Positions 8,942 to 18,045 of a DNA stretch of 64,000 nt are shown here, piece after piece. The first letter of the stretch is position 1; every line of letters begins with the position of its first letter. The position numbers and the translations under genes were made by a program. The DNA is from Afipia massiliensis. GTDB lineage: Bacteria; Pseudomonadota; Alphaproteobacteria; Rhizobiales; Xanthobacteraceae. Location: contig NZ_LBIA02000001.1 of NCBI RefSeq assembly GCF_001006325.2, positions 738,501 through 802,500 of the forward strand, in the 5' to 3' direction. The notes under the pieces are model-generated. The model did no database searches and was not told the origin of the DNA. It saw nothing but the letters and a program-made list of their open reading frames with translations.

Positions 8942-10546
8942 TTGCAGGGTCTGTTTTCCTTCCTGAAAGGTCTGGGCGCGGCGCGGATGGCGGCTATGGC
9001 CGCCGTAACGCTGGCGCTCATTGGTTTCTTCGGCTTCGTCATCATGCGGGTCACCACGCCGCCGATGGCCACCCTGTTCACCGACCTCAGCTATGAAGAC
9101 TCCTCAGCGATCATCAAGGATCTGGAACGCCAGGGCATTCCCTACGAGATGAAGAACGAAGGCGCCGTGATCCAGGTGCCGAAGGACAAGATCACCCGGC
9201 TGCGCATGAAGCTCGCTGAAGGCGGTCTGCCCAAGGGCGGCGGCATCGGTTACGAGATTTTCGACAAGTCCGACGCGCTCGGCTCCACCAGCTTCGTCCA
9301 GAACATCAATCATCTGCGCGCCCTCGAAGGCGAACTGGCCCGCACCATCAAGGCCATCGACCGCATCCAGGCGGCGCGGGTGCATCTGGTTCTGCCGGAA
9401 CGGCCGCTGTTCTCGCGCGAAACCCCGGAGCCATCGGCCTCCATCGTGCTGCGAGTCCGCGGCGCGCTCGAGCCGCAACAGGTCCGCGCCATCCGTCATA
9501 TCGTCGCCTCCGCCGTCAACGGCATGAAGGCGCAGCGCGTCTCCATCGTCGACGAAAGCGGTCAGTTGCTGGCCAACGGCGCGGCCGGCGACGGCGCGGC
9601 CGACGGCGGCAGCGGCGACGAGCGGCGTGCGTCGTTCGAAAAGCGCATGCGCGACCAGGTCGAGACCATCGTGTCCTCGGTGGTCGGCTCCGGCCGGGCC
9701 CGCGTCCAGCTCACCGCCGACTTCGACTACAACAAGGTCACCCAGACCTCGGACAAGTTCGATCCGGAAGGCCGCGTGCTGCGCTCCAGCCAGTCGCGTG
9801 AAGAATCCGCCGCGACCGCCAATGCCAATGACGGTCAGGTCACCGTCAACAACGAATTGCCCGGCGCTCAGGGCCAGGGCGGCGGGGCCACCGCGAAAGA
9901 CCAGAGCAAGAAGAGCGAGGAAATCAACAATTACGAGATTTCCCGCGTCACCAAGACCGAAGTGACCGAGGCCGGACGCGTCAACCGCATCTCGGTCGCC
10001 GTGCTGGTCGACGGCAGCTACAGCAAGAACGACAAGGGCGAGGTCGTCTACGCCGCCCGCGCGAAGGAAGACCTCGACCGCATCGCCACGCTGGTCCGTT
10101 CCGCCATCGGCTTCGACCAGAAGCGCGGCGACCAGGTCGAGATCGTGAACCTGCGGTTCGCCGACGTGCCGTCGGTGATCCCGACCGACGCGCCGAAGGG
10201 CTTCCTCGGCATGTTCCAGTTCACCAAGGACGACATCATGTACTTCGTCGAGCTCGGCGTGATGCTGATCCTCGGCATCATCGTCGTGTTCATGGTGGTG
10301 CGCCCGCTGCTCAAGCGCGTGCTGGCGGCCGATCCGGCCGCAGCGATCGCCGCACCGCTCCCGGCATTGCCCGAGGTTGCGCCGCAGCCAGTCCAGCCGC
10401 AGATCGCCGCGACCTCGATGATCGACGTCGCCCAGGTGCAGGGCCAGGTCCACGCCCAGTCCGTGCACCGCGTCGGCGAGCTTGCCGACCGCAACCCCAA
10501 CGAGACCGCCACCATCATCCGTCAGTGGCTTTCAGAACCGGCTTGA
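8942..10546 (+). CDS. fliF: flagellar MS-ring protein FliF
   Basis: 534 aa from a TTG start (MQGLFSFLKGLG), which matches the family N-terminus. FliF forms the MS ring in the inner membrane and is the base for export gate and C-ring assembly. The first membrane segment is at about residues 18-38 and the second at about 437-457 (FVELGVMLILGIIVVFMVV). Between them are two ring-building YscJ/FliF domains (TLFTDLSYEDSSAIIKDLE, ARVHLVLPERPLFSRE). The C-terminal tail ELADRNPNETATIIRQWL is the FliG-binding helix. It is the first gene of a tight operon; fliG starts 6 nt later. Confidence 0.97.
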   Translation: MQGLFSFLKGLGAARMAAMAAVTLALIGFFGFVIMRVTTPPMATLFTDLSYEDSSAIIKDLERQGIPYEMKNEGAVIQVPKDKITRLRMKLAEGGLPKGGGIGYEIFDKSDALGSTSFVQNINHLRALEGELARTIKAIDRIQAARVHLVLPERPLFSRETPEPSASIVLRVRGALEPQQVRAIRHIVASAVNGMKAQRVSIVDESGQLLANGAAGDGAADGGSGDERRASFEKRMRDQVETIVSSVVGSGRARVQLTADFDYNKVTQTSDKFDPEGRVLRSSQSREESAATANANDGQVTVNNELPGAQGQGGGATAKDQSKKSEEINNYEISRVTKTEVTEAGRVNRISVAVLVDGSYSKNDKGEVVYAARAKEDLDRIATLVRSAIGFDQKRGDQVEIVNLRFADVPSVIPTDAPKGFLGMFQFTKDDIMYFVELGVMLILGIIVVFMVVRPLLKRVLAADPAAAIAAPLPALPEVAPQPVQPQIAATSMIDVAQVQGQVHAQSVHRVGELADRNPNETATIIRQWLSEPA

Positions 10547-10552
10547 TCCGAC

Positions 10553-11653
10553 ATGGCAAACGCACCCGCGCTCACCAATAACAACAACCAGAACACCAAC
10601 GACATCGCGGGTGTCGTCGCCACGCTGGCCAGCCGTCAGAACGGCCGCGCCAAGACCAAGCCGATGTCGGGTCCGAAGCGCGCCGCCATCATGATGCTGG
10701 CGCTCGGCGAACAGTATGGCGGCAAGGTCTGGTCGATGCTGGACGATGACGAGGTGCGCGAGCTGTCGGTCGTGATGTCGTCGCTCGGCACCGTCGAGGC
10801 CGACGTGGTCGAAGACCTGATGCTCGAATTCGTGTCGCGGATGTCGGCGTCCGGCGCGCTGATGGGCACGTTCGACGCCACCGAGCGGCTGCTGCAGCAG
10901 TACCTGCCTTCGGATCGCGTCAACGGCATCATGGACGAGATCCGCGGCCCCGCTGGGCGCAACATGTGGGAGAAGCTCTCCAACGTGCAGGAAGAGGTTC
11001 TCGCCAACTATCTCAAGAACGAATATCCGCAGACCATCGCGGTCGTGCTGTCGAAGCTGAAGTCCGAGCATGCCGCGCGCGTTCTGGCAATTCTGCCCGA
11101 GGACATGGCGCTCGACGTCGTCAACCGCATGCTGAAGATGGAAGCGGTGCAGAAAGAAGTCATCGAGCGCGTCGAGCAGACCCTGCGCGTCGAATTCATG
11201 TCGAACCTGTCGCAGACCCGCCGCCGCGACGCTCATGAAGTGATGGCGGAAATCTTCAACAACTTCGACCGCCAGACCGAAACCCGTTTCATCACCTCGC
11301 TGGAAGAAGACAACCGCGAGGCGGCCGAGCGCATCAAGGCGCTGATGTTCACCTTCGACGACCTCGTCAAGCTCGATGCCGGTTCGGCCCAGACGCTGAT
11401 GCGTCACGTCGACAAGGACAAGCTGGGCATCGCGCTGAAGGGCGCCAACGAGACCGTGCGCGACTTCTTCATGGGCAACATGTCGAGCCGCGCCGCCAAG
11501 ATGCTGCTGGACGACATGGCGGCGGCCGGTCCGGTGCGGCTGCGCGACGTCGACGAGGCGCAGGCATTGCTGGTCAATCTCGCCAAGGATCTCGCGGCCA
11601 AGGGCGAAATCATGCTGCAGAAAAACCGCGCTGACGACGAACTGGTGTACTGA
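10553..11653 (+). CDS. fliG: flagellar motor switch protein FliG
   Basis: 366 aa. A soluble C-ring protein, it couples stator torque to rotation. Domains in order: N domain ([20 protein letters not shown]), middle domain with the EHPQ-type motif written [14 protein letters not shown], and the C-terminal torque domain ([25 protein letters not shown], with [20 protein letters not shown]). Charged residues of the torque helix are present. An N-terminal extension of about 35 residues rich in Asn is typical of alphaproteobacterial FliG. The stop overlaps the fliH start as ATGA, so translation is coupled. Confidence 0.97.
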   Translation: MANAPALTNNNNQNTNDIAGVVATLASRQNGRAKTKPMSGPKRAAIMMLALGEQYGGKVWSMLDDDEVRELSVVMSSLGTVEADVVEDLMLEFVSRMSASGALMGTFDATERLLQQYLPSDRVNGIMDEIRGPAGRNMWEKLSNVQEEVLANYLKNEYPQTIAVVLSKLKSEHAARVLAILPEDMALDVVNRMLKMEAVQKEVIERVEQTLRVEFMSNLSQTRRRDAHEVMAEIFNNFDRQTETRFITSLEEDNREAAERIKALMFTFDDLVKLDAGSAQTLMRHVDKDKLGIALKGANETVRDFFMGNMSSRAAKMLLDDMAAAGPVRLRDVDEAQALLVNLAKDLAAKGEIMLQKNRADDELVY

Positions 11654-12300
11654 TGGGCGCACCCGCAAAATTTCTGTTCGATCACGACTTCGCGGCGCCG
11701 GACGTCGCCAAGGAGCGCGCCGCGAGCGCCATCGAGGTCGCGCAGCAGATCGCGGAGGCGGAAGCGCGTGCCTATCGCGCCGGTTTCGATGCCGCGCGGA
11801 ACGAAGCCAGGGCCGAGAGCGACCGGCGCGCCGCGCTGGCGCTGGAGGAAATCGGAATTTCGATCAGGGCCATCGCCAGCCGCTTCTCGACCATCGAGGA
11901 GCGGATGGAAACCGAGGCGGTCGACGTCGCGCTCGCGGTCGCCCGCAAGATCTGCACCGAACTGGTCGCGGCCGAGCCGCTCACCGAGATGATGGCGCTG
12001 GTCAGCGATTGCTTCCGGCACCTGACCTCGACCCCGCACATCGTGGTGCGCATCAACGACGCCCTCTACGACGCCGCGCGCGCGCAGATCGAACAGCTCG
12101 CCAAGCGCAGCGGATTCGAGGGCAAGCTCGTGATCCTGGCCGAGCCGGAGATCGCCACCGGCGACTGCAAGATCGAATGGGCCGACGGCGGCGTCACGCT
12201 CGACCGCTCCACCATCGAAGCGAAGATCAACGAACTCGTCGGGCGCTATCTGGCGTCCCGCAATCAGGCCGGGATTCCCGGCCATGAGGACCGACCATGA
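11653..12300 (+). CDS. fliH: FliH-like export ATPase regulator (FlbE)
   Basis: 215 aa. Its position between fliG and fliN and its pattern identify the FliH/FlbE protein that holds the FliI ATPase at the export apparatus and C ring. After FLFDHDFAAPDV comes a long helical, probably coiled-coil part (residues about 15-90, Ala/Glu/Arg-rich), then the C-terminal domain (ALAVARKICTELVAAEPL, and SGFEGKLVILAEPEIATGDCKIEWADGG), which is typical of FliH/YscL. Both ends overlap its neighbours by 4 nt (ATGA). Similarity is low, as usual in this family, so the call leans on context. Confidence 0.85.
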   Translation: MGAPAKFLFDHDFAAPDVAKERAASAIEVAQQIAEAEARAYRAGFDAARNEARAESDRRAALALEEIGISIRAIASRFSTIEERMETEAVDVALAVARKICTELVAAEPLTEMMALVSDCFRHLTSTPHIVVRINDALYDAARAQIEQLAKRSGFEGKLVILAEPEIATGDCKIEWADGGVTLDRSTIEAKINELVGRYLASRNQAGIPGHEDRP

Positions 12301-12650
12301 GCGACACAGACACCAACGTCCCGCTTCCCGATCTCAACGCCGCCGATGCGCTGATGCCGGACGATCAGTCCCTGTTCGACGATAACGACTATGTCGGACG
12401 TATCGCGTCCGACCTCGAAGCCGTCTTCGACGTTCCGGTTCAGGTCTCGGCCGTGCTCGGCCGCTCCAAGATGGATGTCTCCGAACTGCTGAAACTCGGA
12501 CCCGGCACCGTGCTCGAACTGGACCGTCGTGTCGGCGAGGCGATCGACATCTACGTCAACAACCGGCTGGTGGCGCGCGGTGAAGTCGTCCTCGTCGAGG
12601 ACAAGCTCGGCGTCACCATGACGGAAATCATCAAGGCGGAACGTTCCTAA
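12297..12650 (+). CDS. fliN: flagellar motor switch protein FliN
   Basis: 117 aa. The C-ring component FliN is a single SpoA domain: FDVPVQVSAVLGRSKMDVSE, LKLGPGTVLELDRRVGEAIDIYVNNRLVARGEVVLVEDKLGV. The first 40 residues are acidic and variable. ATGA overlap with fliH couples translation. No chemotaxis-type fusion (FliY) is present. Confidence 0.96.
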   Translation: MSDTDTNVPLPDLNAADALMPDDQSLFDDNDYVGRIASDLEAVFDVPVQVSAVLGRSKMDVSELLKLGPGTVLELDRRVGEAIDIYVNNRLVARGEVVLVEDKLGVTMTEIIKAERS

Positions 12651-12719
12651 ATCCAACGCGGCAACCCGGAGCCGGAAATGGCCAGGGTAACTGACAAGAC
12701 AGAATAACAGGAGACCACC

Positions 12720-14099
12720 ATGCGGCTTCTCATCGTTGGCACCCTCAAGGGCCAGCTCACCACCGCCACCAAGATCGCCATGGACAATGGCGCGACGGTG
12801 ACCCACGCCGAGGACAGCGAGCAGGCGATGCGCGTGGTGCGCGGCGGCAAGGGTGCCGACCTGCTGCTGGTCGACGTCGCCCTCGACATCCGCGATCTGG
12901 TGATCCGGCTGGAAGCCGAACACATCCATGTGCCCATCGTCGCCTGCGGCATCACCACCGATGCACGCGCCGCGGTCGCCGCCATTCACGCCGGCGCCAA
13001 GGAATACATCCCGCTGCCGCCTGATCCGGAACTGATCGCGGCAGTGCTGGCCGCCGTCGCCAACGACTCGCGCGACCTGATCTATCGCGACGATGCCATG
13101 GCCAAGGTTGTGAAGCTGGCGCAACAGATCGCAGGCTCCGACGCCTCGGTGATGATCACCGGCGAATCCGGCACCGGCAAGGAAGTGCTGGCGCGCTACG
13201 TCCACACCCGCTCAAACCGCGCCCGGAAGCCGTTCATCTCGATCAACTGCGCCGCAATCCCGGAGCATCTTCTGGAGTCCGAACTGTTCGGCCACGAGAA
13301 GGGCTCGTTCACCGGCGCGATTGCGCGGCGCATCGGCAAATTCGAGGAAGCCACCGGCGGCACACTGCTGCTGGACGAAGTCTCGGAAATGGACGTGCGG
13401 CTGCAATCGAAGTTGCTGCGCGCGATTCAGGAACGCGTGATCGACCGCGTCGGCGGCACCCGTCCCGTTCCGGTGGACATCCGCATCATCGCGACCTCGA
13501 ACCGCAACCTCGCCGACGCGGTGAAGGCAGGCACTTTCCGCGAAGACCTGCTGTTTCGTTTGAACGTCGTGAACCTGAAAATCCCGGCGCTGCGCGACCG
13601 TCCGGCCGACATTCTCGAACTGGCGCAGCATTTCGCCAAGAAATATGCCGACGCCAACGGCGTGCCGCTGCGGCCGATTTCGCCGGACGCGCGGCGCGTG
13701 CTCACCACCAACCGCTGGCAGGGCAACGTCCGCGAGCTTGAAAACACCATGCACCGCGCAGTGCTGATGGCGAGCGGCGATGAAATCGGCGCCGATGCCA
13801 TTCTCTCGCCGGACGGCGACCGCCTCGATCTCACCAGGACGCCGCCCGCCGTAGCGCATGCGACCTTCGCCGCCGAACAGGTCACGCGCGCGCTGGTCGG
13901 CCGCACCGTGGCCGATGTCGAACGCGATCTGATCCTCGAGACGTTAAAGCATTGCCTCGGCAACCGCACCCATGCGGCGAACATTCTCGGCATCTCGATC
14001 CGCACGCTGCGCAACAAGCTCAACGAATACGCCGACGACGGCCAGCCGATCCCGCCGCCGGGTTCGGGTGAAGTGCGGAGTGCCGCAGCAGCGGCTTAG
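12720..14099 (+). CDS. flbD: sigma-54-dependent flagellar regulator FlbD
   Basis: 459 aa. N-terminal receiver-like domain (about 1-115), AAA+ sigma-54 interaction domain (about 125-360) and a Fis-type HTH at the C-terminus (NILGISIRTLRNKLNEY). Walker A is GESGTGKEV and Walker B GTLLLDEV. The sigma-54 contact loop reads GSFTGA instead of GAFTGA. The receiver keeps an Asp in LLLVDVALD but lacks the N-terminal acidic pair, so it is probably not a classical phosphorylated receiver; Caulobacter FlbD is controlled by FliX. It follows fliN by 69 nt with an AGGAG ribosome site. A likely target is the promoter at 5897. Confidence 0.93.
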   Translation: MRLLIVGTLKGQLTTATKIAMDNGATVTHAEDSEQAMRVVRGGKGADLLLVDVALDIRDLVIRLEAEHIHVPIVACGITTDARAAVAAIHAGAKEYIPLPPDPELIAAVLAAVANDSRDLIYRDDAMAKVVKLAQQIAGSDASVMITGESGTGKEVLARYVHTRSNRARKPFISINCAAIPEHLLESELFGHEKGSFTGAIARRIGKFEEATGGTLLLDEVSEMDVRLQSKLLRAIQERVIDRVGGTRPVPVDIRIIATSNRNLADAVKAGTFREDLLFRLNVVNLKIPALRDRPADILELAQHFAKKYADANGVPLRPISPDARRVLTTNRWQGNVRELENTMHRAVLMASGDEIGADAILSPDGDRLDLTRTPPAVAHATFAAEQVTRALVGRTVADVERDLILETLKHCLGNRTHAANILGISIRTLRNKLNEYADDGQPIPPPGSGEVRSAAAAA

Positions 14100-14120
14100 A
14101 ATACCTCACATCGAATTTAC

Positions 14121-14288
14121 GTCATGGCCGGGCTTGTCCCGGCCATCTACGTTTTTGACACAGCAGAAATCACAAACCGTCATTGCGAGGAGCAGTTGCG
14201 ACGAAGCAATCCAGTCTTGCTTGTTGTTTCTGGATTGCTTCGCTTCGCTCGCAATGACGTGGATGGCCGGGTCAAGCCCGGCCATGAC
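14121..14288. repeat. palindromic repeat (GTCATGGCCGGGC type) split by an inserted second repeat
   Basis: The outer arms GTCATGGCCGGGCTTGTCCC and the matching GGATGGCCGGGTCAAGCCC...GGCCATGAC belong to the same repeat family as the uninterrupted copy at 23229-23315. Here the arms are separated by a complete copy of the other repeat (14178-14259). Confidence 0.85.
14178..14259. repeat. second copy of the CGTCATTGCGAGGAGC palindrome
   Basis: Near identical to 8216-8296 in both arms and differing mostly in the loop. It is nested inside the repeat 14121-14288, which suggests that it moved there as a unit. Confidence 0.9.
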
Positions 14289-14351
14289 GATTCTTAAATG
14301 AGGCTTATGGATCCCGCTTTCGCGCGGGACGACGCGGAGGCGGGCGAGAAC

Positions 14352-14903
14352 CTAGTTTTGCGCCGGCTTTTTCGTGTCCGCTTCCACCAGTTGCTTCATG
14401 CTGGCGAGCCCCTTTTCCATCTCGCCACCCAGAACCTTGTCCATGCTGACGAACAGGCCAATCGCCTTGGCAATGAAATCGTGCTGGCCGGAAATCGTCC
14501 AGGATACGGCCGTGCCGCCGCCTTCGGGCTTCAACGAAAAATCCGAGTAGCTGGTGCCAACAAACGGCTTCACGAAATCGGTCTTGATCTTCACGGCCTC
14601 AGCGGGACGGCTTTCGGTCAGCGTCATGCGCCCCTCGCCCACCTCGTTGTTGCCCGACCATGCGAACACCGCGCCCTTGCCGCTTGCGGGTCCGGCGAAC
14701 GATGCCTTCGCCGCCGGATCGCGCTTCGCCCACGGCGACCATGCCTGCCAGCGATGGAAATCATCGATCTGCGCGAAAACTTCCGACGCGGGCGCGGACA
14801 TCACCATGCTTCGCGAGACACGATAGTCGGACGGTTGCAGCAGGACCAATGCGAGGAACGAGCCGATGGTGGCGATCAGGCCGATGAAAATCTTCTGCAT
14901 CAT
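14352..14903 (-). CDS. SRPBCC-family (polyketide cyclase/START-like) protein
   Basis: 183 aa. It starts with a hydrophobic anchor or signal (KIFIGLIATIGSFLALVLL), followed by VSRSMVMSAPASEVFAQIDDFHRWQAWSPWAKRDP, the classic START-fold entry of the polyketide-cyclase-2 family, and GSYSDFSLKPEGGGTAVSWTISG-like strands near the end. These proteins bind hydrophobic ligands, but no substrate can be deduced. It ends AEADTKKPAQN-style, without an anchor. It probably shares a transcript with the aminotransferase gene, whose stop lies 5 nt upstream of this start. Confidence 0.75.
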   Translation of the reverse strand: MMQKIFIGLIATIGSFLALVLLQPSDYRVSRSMVMSAPASEVFAQIDDFHRWQAWSPWAKRDPAAKASFAGPASGKGAVFAWSGNNEVGEGRMTLTESRPAEAVKIKTDFVKPFVGTSYSDFSLKPEGGGTAVSWTISGQHDFIAKAIGLFVSMDKVLGGEMEKGLASMKQLVEADTKKPAQN

Positions 14904-14908
14904 GGCAA

Positions 14909-16153
14909 TTAGCCCTTAGCCCGCTCGACATTCGCGCTGCGGCTGGGTACGCCGAACTCCTTGCGGCAGACCTCGGCCAGCGCGGCGACGCCGTCGCGGA
15001 TTTCCTGCACTGACGGACTGGCGAAACACAGCCGCAGCCGGCTCTTGCTGTGCGCGGCGTTGACGGACCATTCCGTTCCCGGATTAATCGCGATGCCTGA
15101 CGCCAGCGCCGCCTGATACAGCTTCAGCGTATCGACATTGTCCGGCAGCTTGACCCAGAGAAAGATTCCGCCCGGCGGATCGTCGAATTCCGCCGCGGTG
15201 CCGAACTGTTCGGCCAGCGCTTCCATCATCGCCTCGAGTTTCAGCCGGAGCCCGCGCGCCAGCTTCGGCACGTGGTCGTTGAAATGCGCGGTGCAGAATT
15301 CCGCCAGCACCATTTGCTCCAGCGCGCCGGAGCCCGCATCCGTTTTGATCGGCAGAATGCGCGACAGCACCTCCCACGGTGCCACGATGTAACCGACACG
15401 CAGGGCCGGCGCGACCGACTTGGAGAACGAGCCGATGTGGATGACGCCGCCCGCCTTGCTCATGGCATAGAGCGCCGGCGGACGCTGGCCGTTCCAGATC
15501 AGGTCCGCGTAGCAATCGTCCTCGAAAATCGGCACGCCGTAGTCTTCCGACAGCTTCAGCAGTTCGGCGCGGCGCTGTTCGCTCATGATCGTGCCGGTCG
15601 GATTCTGCACCGTCGGGATGGTGTAGATGTATTTCGGCCGAATGCCCTTCGCCTTCAAATCCGCGAGCGCGGACGCCACCGCATCGACCCGCATCCCGTC
15701 GCCGTCGAGCGGAATGCCGACGATATTGACTCCGCGCCGCACCAGCCGCGTGATCGATCCCTGATAGCATTCCTGCTCGATCAGCACGGTGTCGCCCGGC
15801 GACGTGAGCAGACCGTTGACCAGATCGAGACCTTGCAGCGAGCCCGACGTGATGAGGATTTCATCGGCGGTGCAGGTGATGCCCGCATCGCGCTTCAGCT
15901 TGCCGACGAGAAATTCGCGCAGCGGACGATAGCCCAGCGGCCCGCTGTTGAGGCCGTAGGTGGCAAGCGTCGCGCCTTCCCGCGTCAGCACCGCAGTCGA
16001 CGCCGCCAGCAGCCGGTCCACCGGGACCTGATCGGCATCGTTGTTGCCGCCGACGAAATTGTACTTCGGAAAGCCGTTCCATTTCGCGGCCGCAGGCGGC
16101 AGTCCCTTGGCCAGCAGCGGCGTGAAATCGAACGCGCCTGAAGCAGCAGTCAT
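14909..16153 (-). CDS. PLP-dependent aminotransferase, class I/II (2-aminoadipate type)
   Basis: 414 aa, fold-type I. PLP-binding Lys in IGSFSKSVAPALRVGYI; SGSLQGLDLVNGLL and QECYQGSITRLVRRGV are typical of the LysN/KAT II-like group, as are TIPTVQNPTGTIMS and FEDDCYADLIWNG. This group transaminates 2-aminoadipate or aromatic and branched amino acids. No GntR DNA-binding part is fused, so it is not a MocR regulator. The substrate cannot be fixed from context. It is upstream of, and almost touching, the SRPBCC gene. Confidence 0.85.
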   Translation of the reverse strand: MTAASGAFDFTPLLAKGLPPAAAKWNGFPKYNFVGGNNDADQVPVDRLLAASTAVLTREGATLATYGLNSGPLGYRPLREFLVGKLKRDAGITCTADEILITSGSLQGLDLVNGLLTSPGDTVLIEQECYQGSITRLVRRGVNIVGIPLDGDGMRVDAVASALADLKAKGIRPKYIYTIPTVQNPTGTIMSEQRRAELLKLSEDYGVPIFEDDCYADLIWNGQRPPALYAMSKAGGVIHIGSFSKSVAPALRVGYIVAPWEVLSRILPIKTDAGSGALEQMVLAEFCTAHFNDHVPKLARGLRLKLEAMMEALAEQFGTAAEFDDPPGGIFLWVKLPDNVDTLKLYQAALASGIAINPGTEWSVNAAHSKSRLRLCFASPSVQEIRDGVAALAEVCRKEFGVPSRSANVERAKG

Positions 16154-16268
16154 CGCGGTGTCTCCCCGTTTATTGTTGTTTGCATGAGGGACACCCTCAT
16201 CGCCGGCGTTGCGCAGGCCAACTTACAGAAACGGGCTGCCGTGACGCAACCGGCATCGCGCCGCACGG

Positions 16269-16424
16269 TCAGGCGCGGGATGGCCGGTCGGAACGCTCGT
16301 AGATGATCGGCGGCGGACCATCGCCCGCCGTGAGACGCAGATAGACGTTATATGCGGACAGGCCGACCGCCACGGCGATGAACACGACCACGGCGACGAC
16401 GGCAATGCGCTTGAGGACGATCAT
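16269..16424 (-). CDS. single-span mini membrane protein, unknown
   Basis: 51 aa. MIVLKRIAVVAVVVFIAVAVGL forms one membrane helix, followed by a short Tyr/Leu linker and a polar tail PPPIIYERSDRPSRA. The ORF is part of a much longer open frame, but only this end looks like protein. The start ATG overlaps, as ATGA, the stop of a tiny upstream frame (MKWNDPR), which may be a coupled leader. An in-frame GTG five codons earlier is an alternative start. No function can be given. Confidence 0.5.
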   Translation of the reverse strand: MIVLKRIAVVAVVVFIAVAVGLSAYNVYLRLTAGDGPPPIIYERSDRPSRA

Positions 16425-16484
16425 CGCGGGTCGTTCCACTTCATCATCGATTCTGCCTGCATGTCGCGACACGGTCGATCGGCC

Positions 16485-16589
16485 CCCTCTCCCGTGGGGA
16501 GAGGGTTGGGGTGAGGGGGTAGAATCTATCGTGAGAGCGTACACCCTCACCCGCTCGCTGCGCTCGCGACCTCTCCCCACGGGAGAGGT
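16485..16589. repeat. palindromic repeat (CCCTCTCCCGTGGGGAGAGG type)
   Basis: Left arm CCCTCTCCCGTGGGGAGAGG, later TGGGGTGAGGG; right arm ACCCTCACCC, later CCTCTCCCCACGGGAGAGG. The arms are each partly self-complementary and complementary to each other. It lies between the mini membrane protein and the helicase gene. Confidence 0.85.
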
Positions 16590-16751
16590 GAAGAATATAT
16601 GAGAAGTGCCGACGGTTGCGACCGATGTTTCGCCACTGCCCGCCGCATTATTGTCCTCACGAGGGCTGCGAGTCAGGTATGCAGATGGACCCCGCTTGCG
16701 GCTGGTTTTATCCGCTTGCGTCGCGCCACATATAAAGTATCCAGCACCACG

Positions 16752-17864
16752 ATGACCACCTTCACGCCGCATCAGGATCAGGCGCTCCGCGCCGTCGCCG
16801 ACTGGCTCAAGGCCAGGCCGGGCAAGAACGGCACGCCGCCGGTGTTCCGGCTGTTCGGCTATGCCGGAACCGGCAAGACCACGCTGGCGCGGCACATCGC
16901 CGACGGCGTCAACGGCAATGTGAAGTTCGCGGCATTCACCGGCAAGGCCGCGCTGGTGATGCGCAACAAGGGTTGCGACAACGCTTCCACAATTCATTCG
17001 CTGATCTACCGCACCCGCGAGTCCGGCGAGGAACAGCCGAGCTTCGAGTTGTGGGACGACGCGCCCGCCTCCAAGGCCAAGCTGATTGTCATCGACGAAT
17101 GCTCGATGGTGGACGCGGAGCTGGGCCGCGACCTGATGTCGTTCGATTGCCCGCTGCTGGTGCTGGGCGATCCGGCGCAGCTGCCGCCGATCCAGGGCGG
17201 CGGCTTTTTCACCGATGCCGAGCCCGACGCGATGCTCACCGAGGTTCATCGTCAGGCGCAGGACGATCCGATCGTGCGGATGTCGATGGCGGTGCGCGAA
17301 GGGCGTTCGCTCGACCTCGGCACGTTTGGCGAGTCTGAGGTGGTGCGGCGTGATGCGCTCGATCCGGATCGCGTCATGGCGGCGGATCAGGTTCTGGTCG
17401 GCCGCAACAACACCCGCCGCGCCTACAACATGCGGGTGCGGCAGAAGCAGAACATCGAGGACCCGTTGCCGGTGGCCGGCGACAAGCTGGTCTGCCTGCG
17501 CAACAACCGCAAGAAGGCGCTGTTCAACGGCGGCCTTTGGCGGGTGAAGTCGCGCGCAGCCTCGAAGTCCAAGATCATCACCATGCGGCTGTCGCCGGAC
17601 GAAGAAGTCAGCAGCGCCAAGGTGACAAAGGTGTCGGTACGCGCCGACTGCTTCGGCGGCGGCATCGAGGACATTCCGTGGGAGCAGCGGCGGCCCTATG
17701 ACGAGTTCGACTACGGCTACGTGCTGACCGTACACAAGTCGCAGGGCTCGCAGTGGAACGACGTCGTGCTGTTCGACGAGAGCTTCGCCTTCCAGGACAG
17801 CCGCGCCCGCTGGCTCTACACCGGCATCACTCGCGCAGCGAAACGGTTAACAGTGGTGGTCTGA
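16752..17864 (+). CDS. RecD-like ATP-dependent DNA helicase, short form
   Basis: 370 aa, superfamily 1 (COG0507). Walker A FGYAGTGKTTLARHIADG, Walker B LIVIDECSMVD, motif III LVLGDPAQLPPI, motif V/VI VLTVHKSQGSQWNDVVLFDES and RWLYTGITRAAKRL. It begins at MTTFTPHQDQAL; the earlier in-frame ATG at 16599 reads through repeat DNA. It lacks the long N-terminal part of true RecD or RecD2, so it is a compact helicase like those found singly in alphaproteobacteria and phages. Its partner and role are unknown. Confidence 0.88.
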   Translation: MTTFTPHQDQALRAVADWLKARPGKNGTPPVFRLFGYAGTGKTTLARHIADGVNGNVKFAAFTGKAALVMRNKGCDNASTIHSLIYRTRESGEEQPSFELWDDAPASKAKLIVIDECSMVDAELGRDLMSFDCPLLVLGDPAQLPPIQGGGFFTDAEPDAMLTEVHRQAQDDPIVRMSMAVREGRSLDLGTFGESEVVRRDALDPDRVMAADQVLVGRNNTRRAYNMRVRQKQNIEDPLPVAGDKLVCLRNNRKKALFNGGLWRVKSRAASKSKIITMRLSPDEEVSSAKVTKVSVRADCFGGGIEDIPWEQRRPYDEFDYGYVLTVHKSQGSQWNDVVLFDESFAFQDSRARWLYTGITRAAKRLTVVV

Positions 17865-17947
17865 TACTTTTTGCGTATATCCTTTTTCGCAACGCAAAAT
17901 GCATTTTTCTTGAGCAAGTGCCTTTTTCACACCTATGGTCGTTCCCG

Positions 17948-17968
17948 AGCCGGCCGAAAGGGCCGGCT
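17948..17968. other. GC-rich hairpin between helicase and membrane protein genes
   Basis: AGCCGGCC and GGCCGGCT with a 5-nt loop, after an AT-rich stretch (17870-17935) containing several T runs. It could be the helicase terminator or a leader hairpin of the next gene; there is no T-tract directly behind it. Confidence 0.4.
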
Positions 17969-18045
17969 TCGCCGTGGGGGCATGGCGAGCGTGCAGCCGT
18001 AACAGCGGACACGCGCCAAGTGTGTGGGCTGGGGAACGCCGGGGG

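Noticed and set aside
16269..17735. A 488-codon minus-strand ORF
   Set aside because: It is antisense to the helicase gene and runs through a palindromic repeat; only its last 51 codons look like protein.
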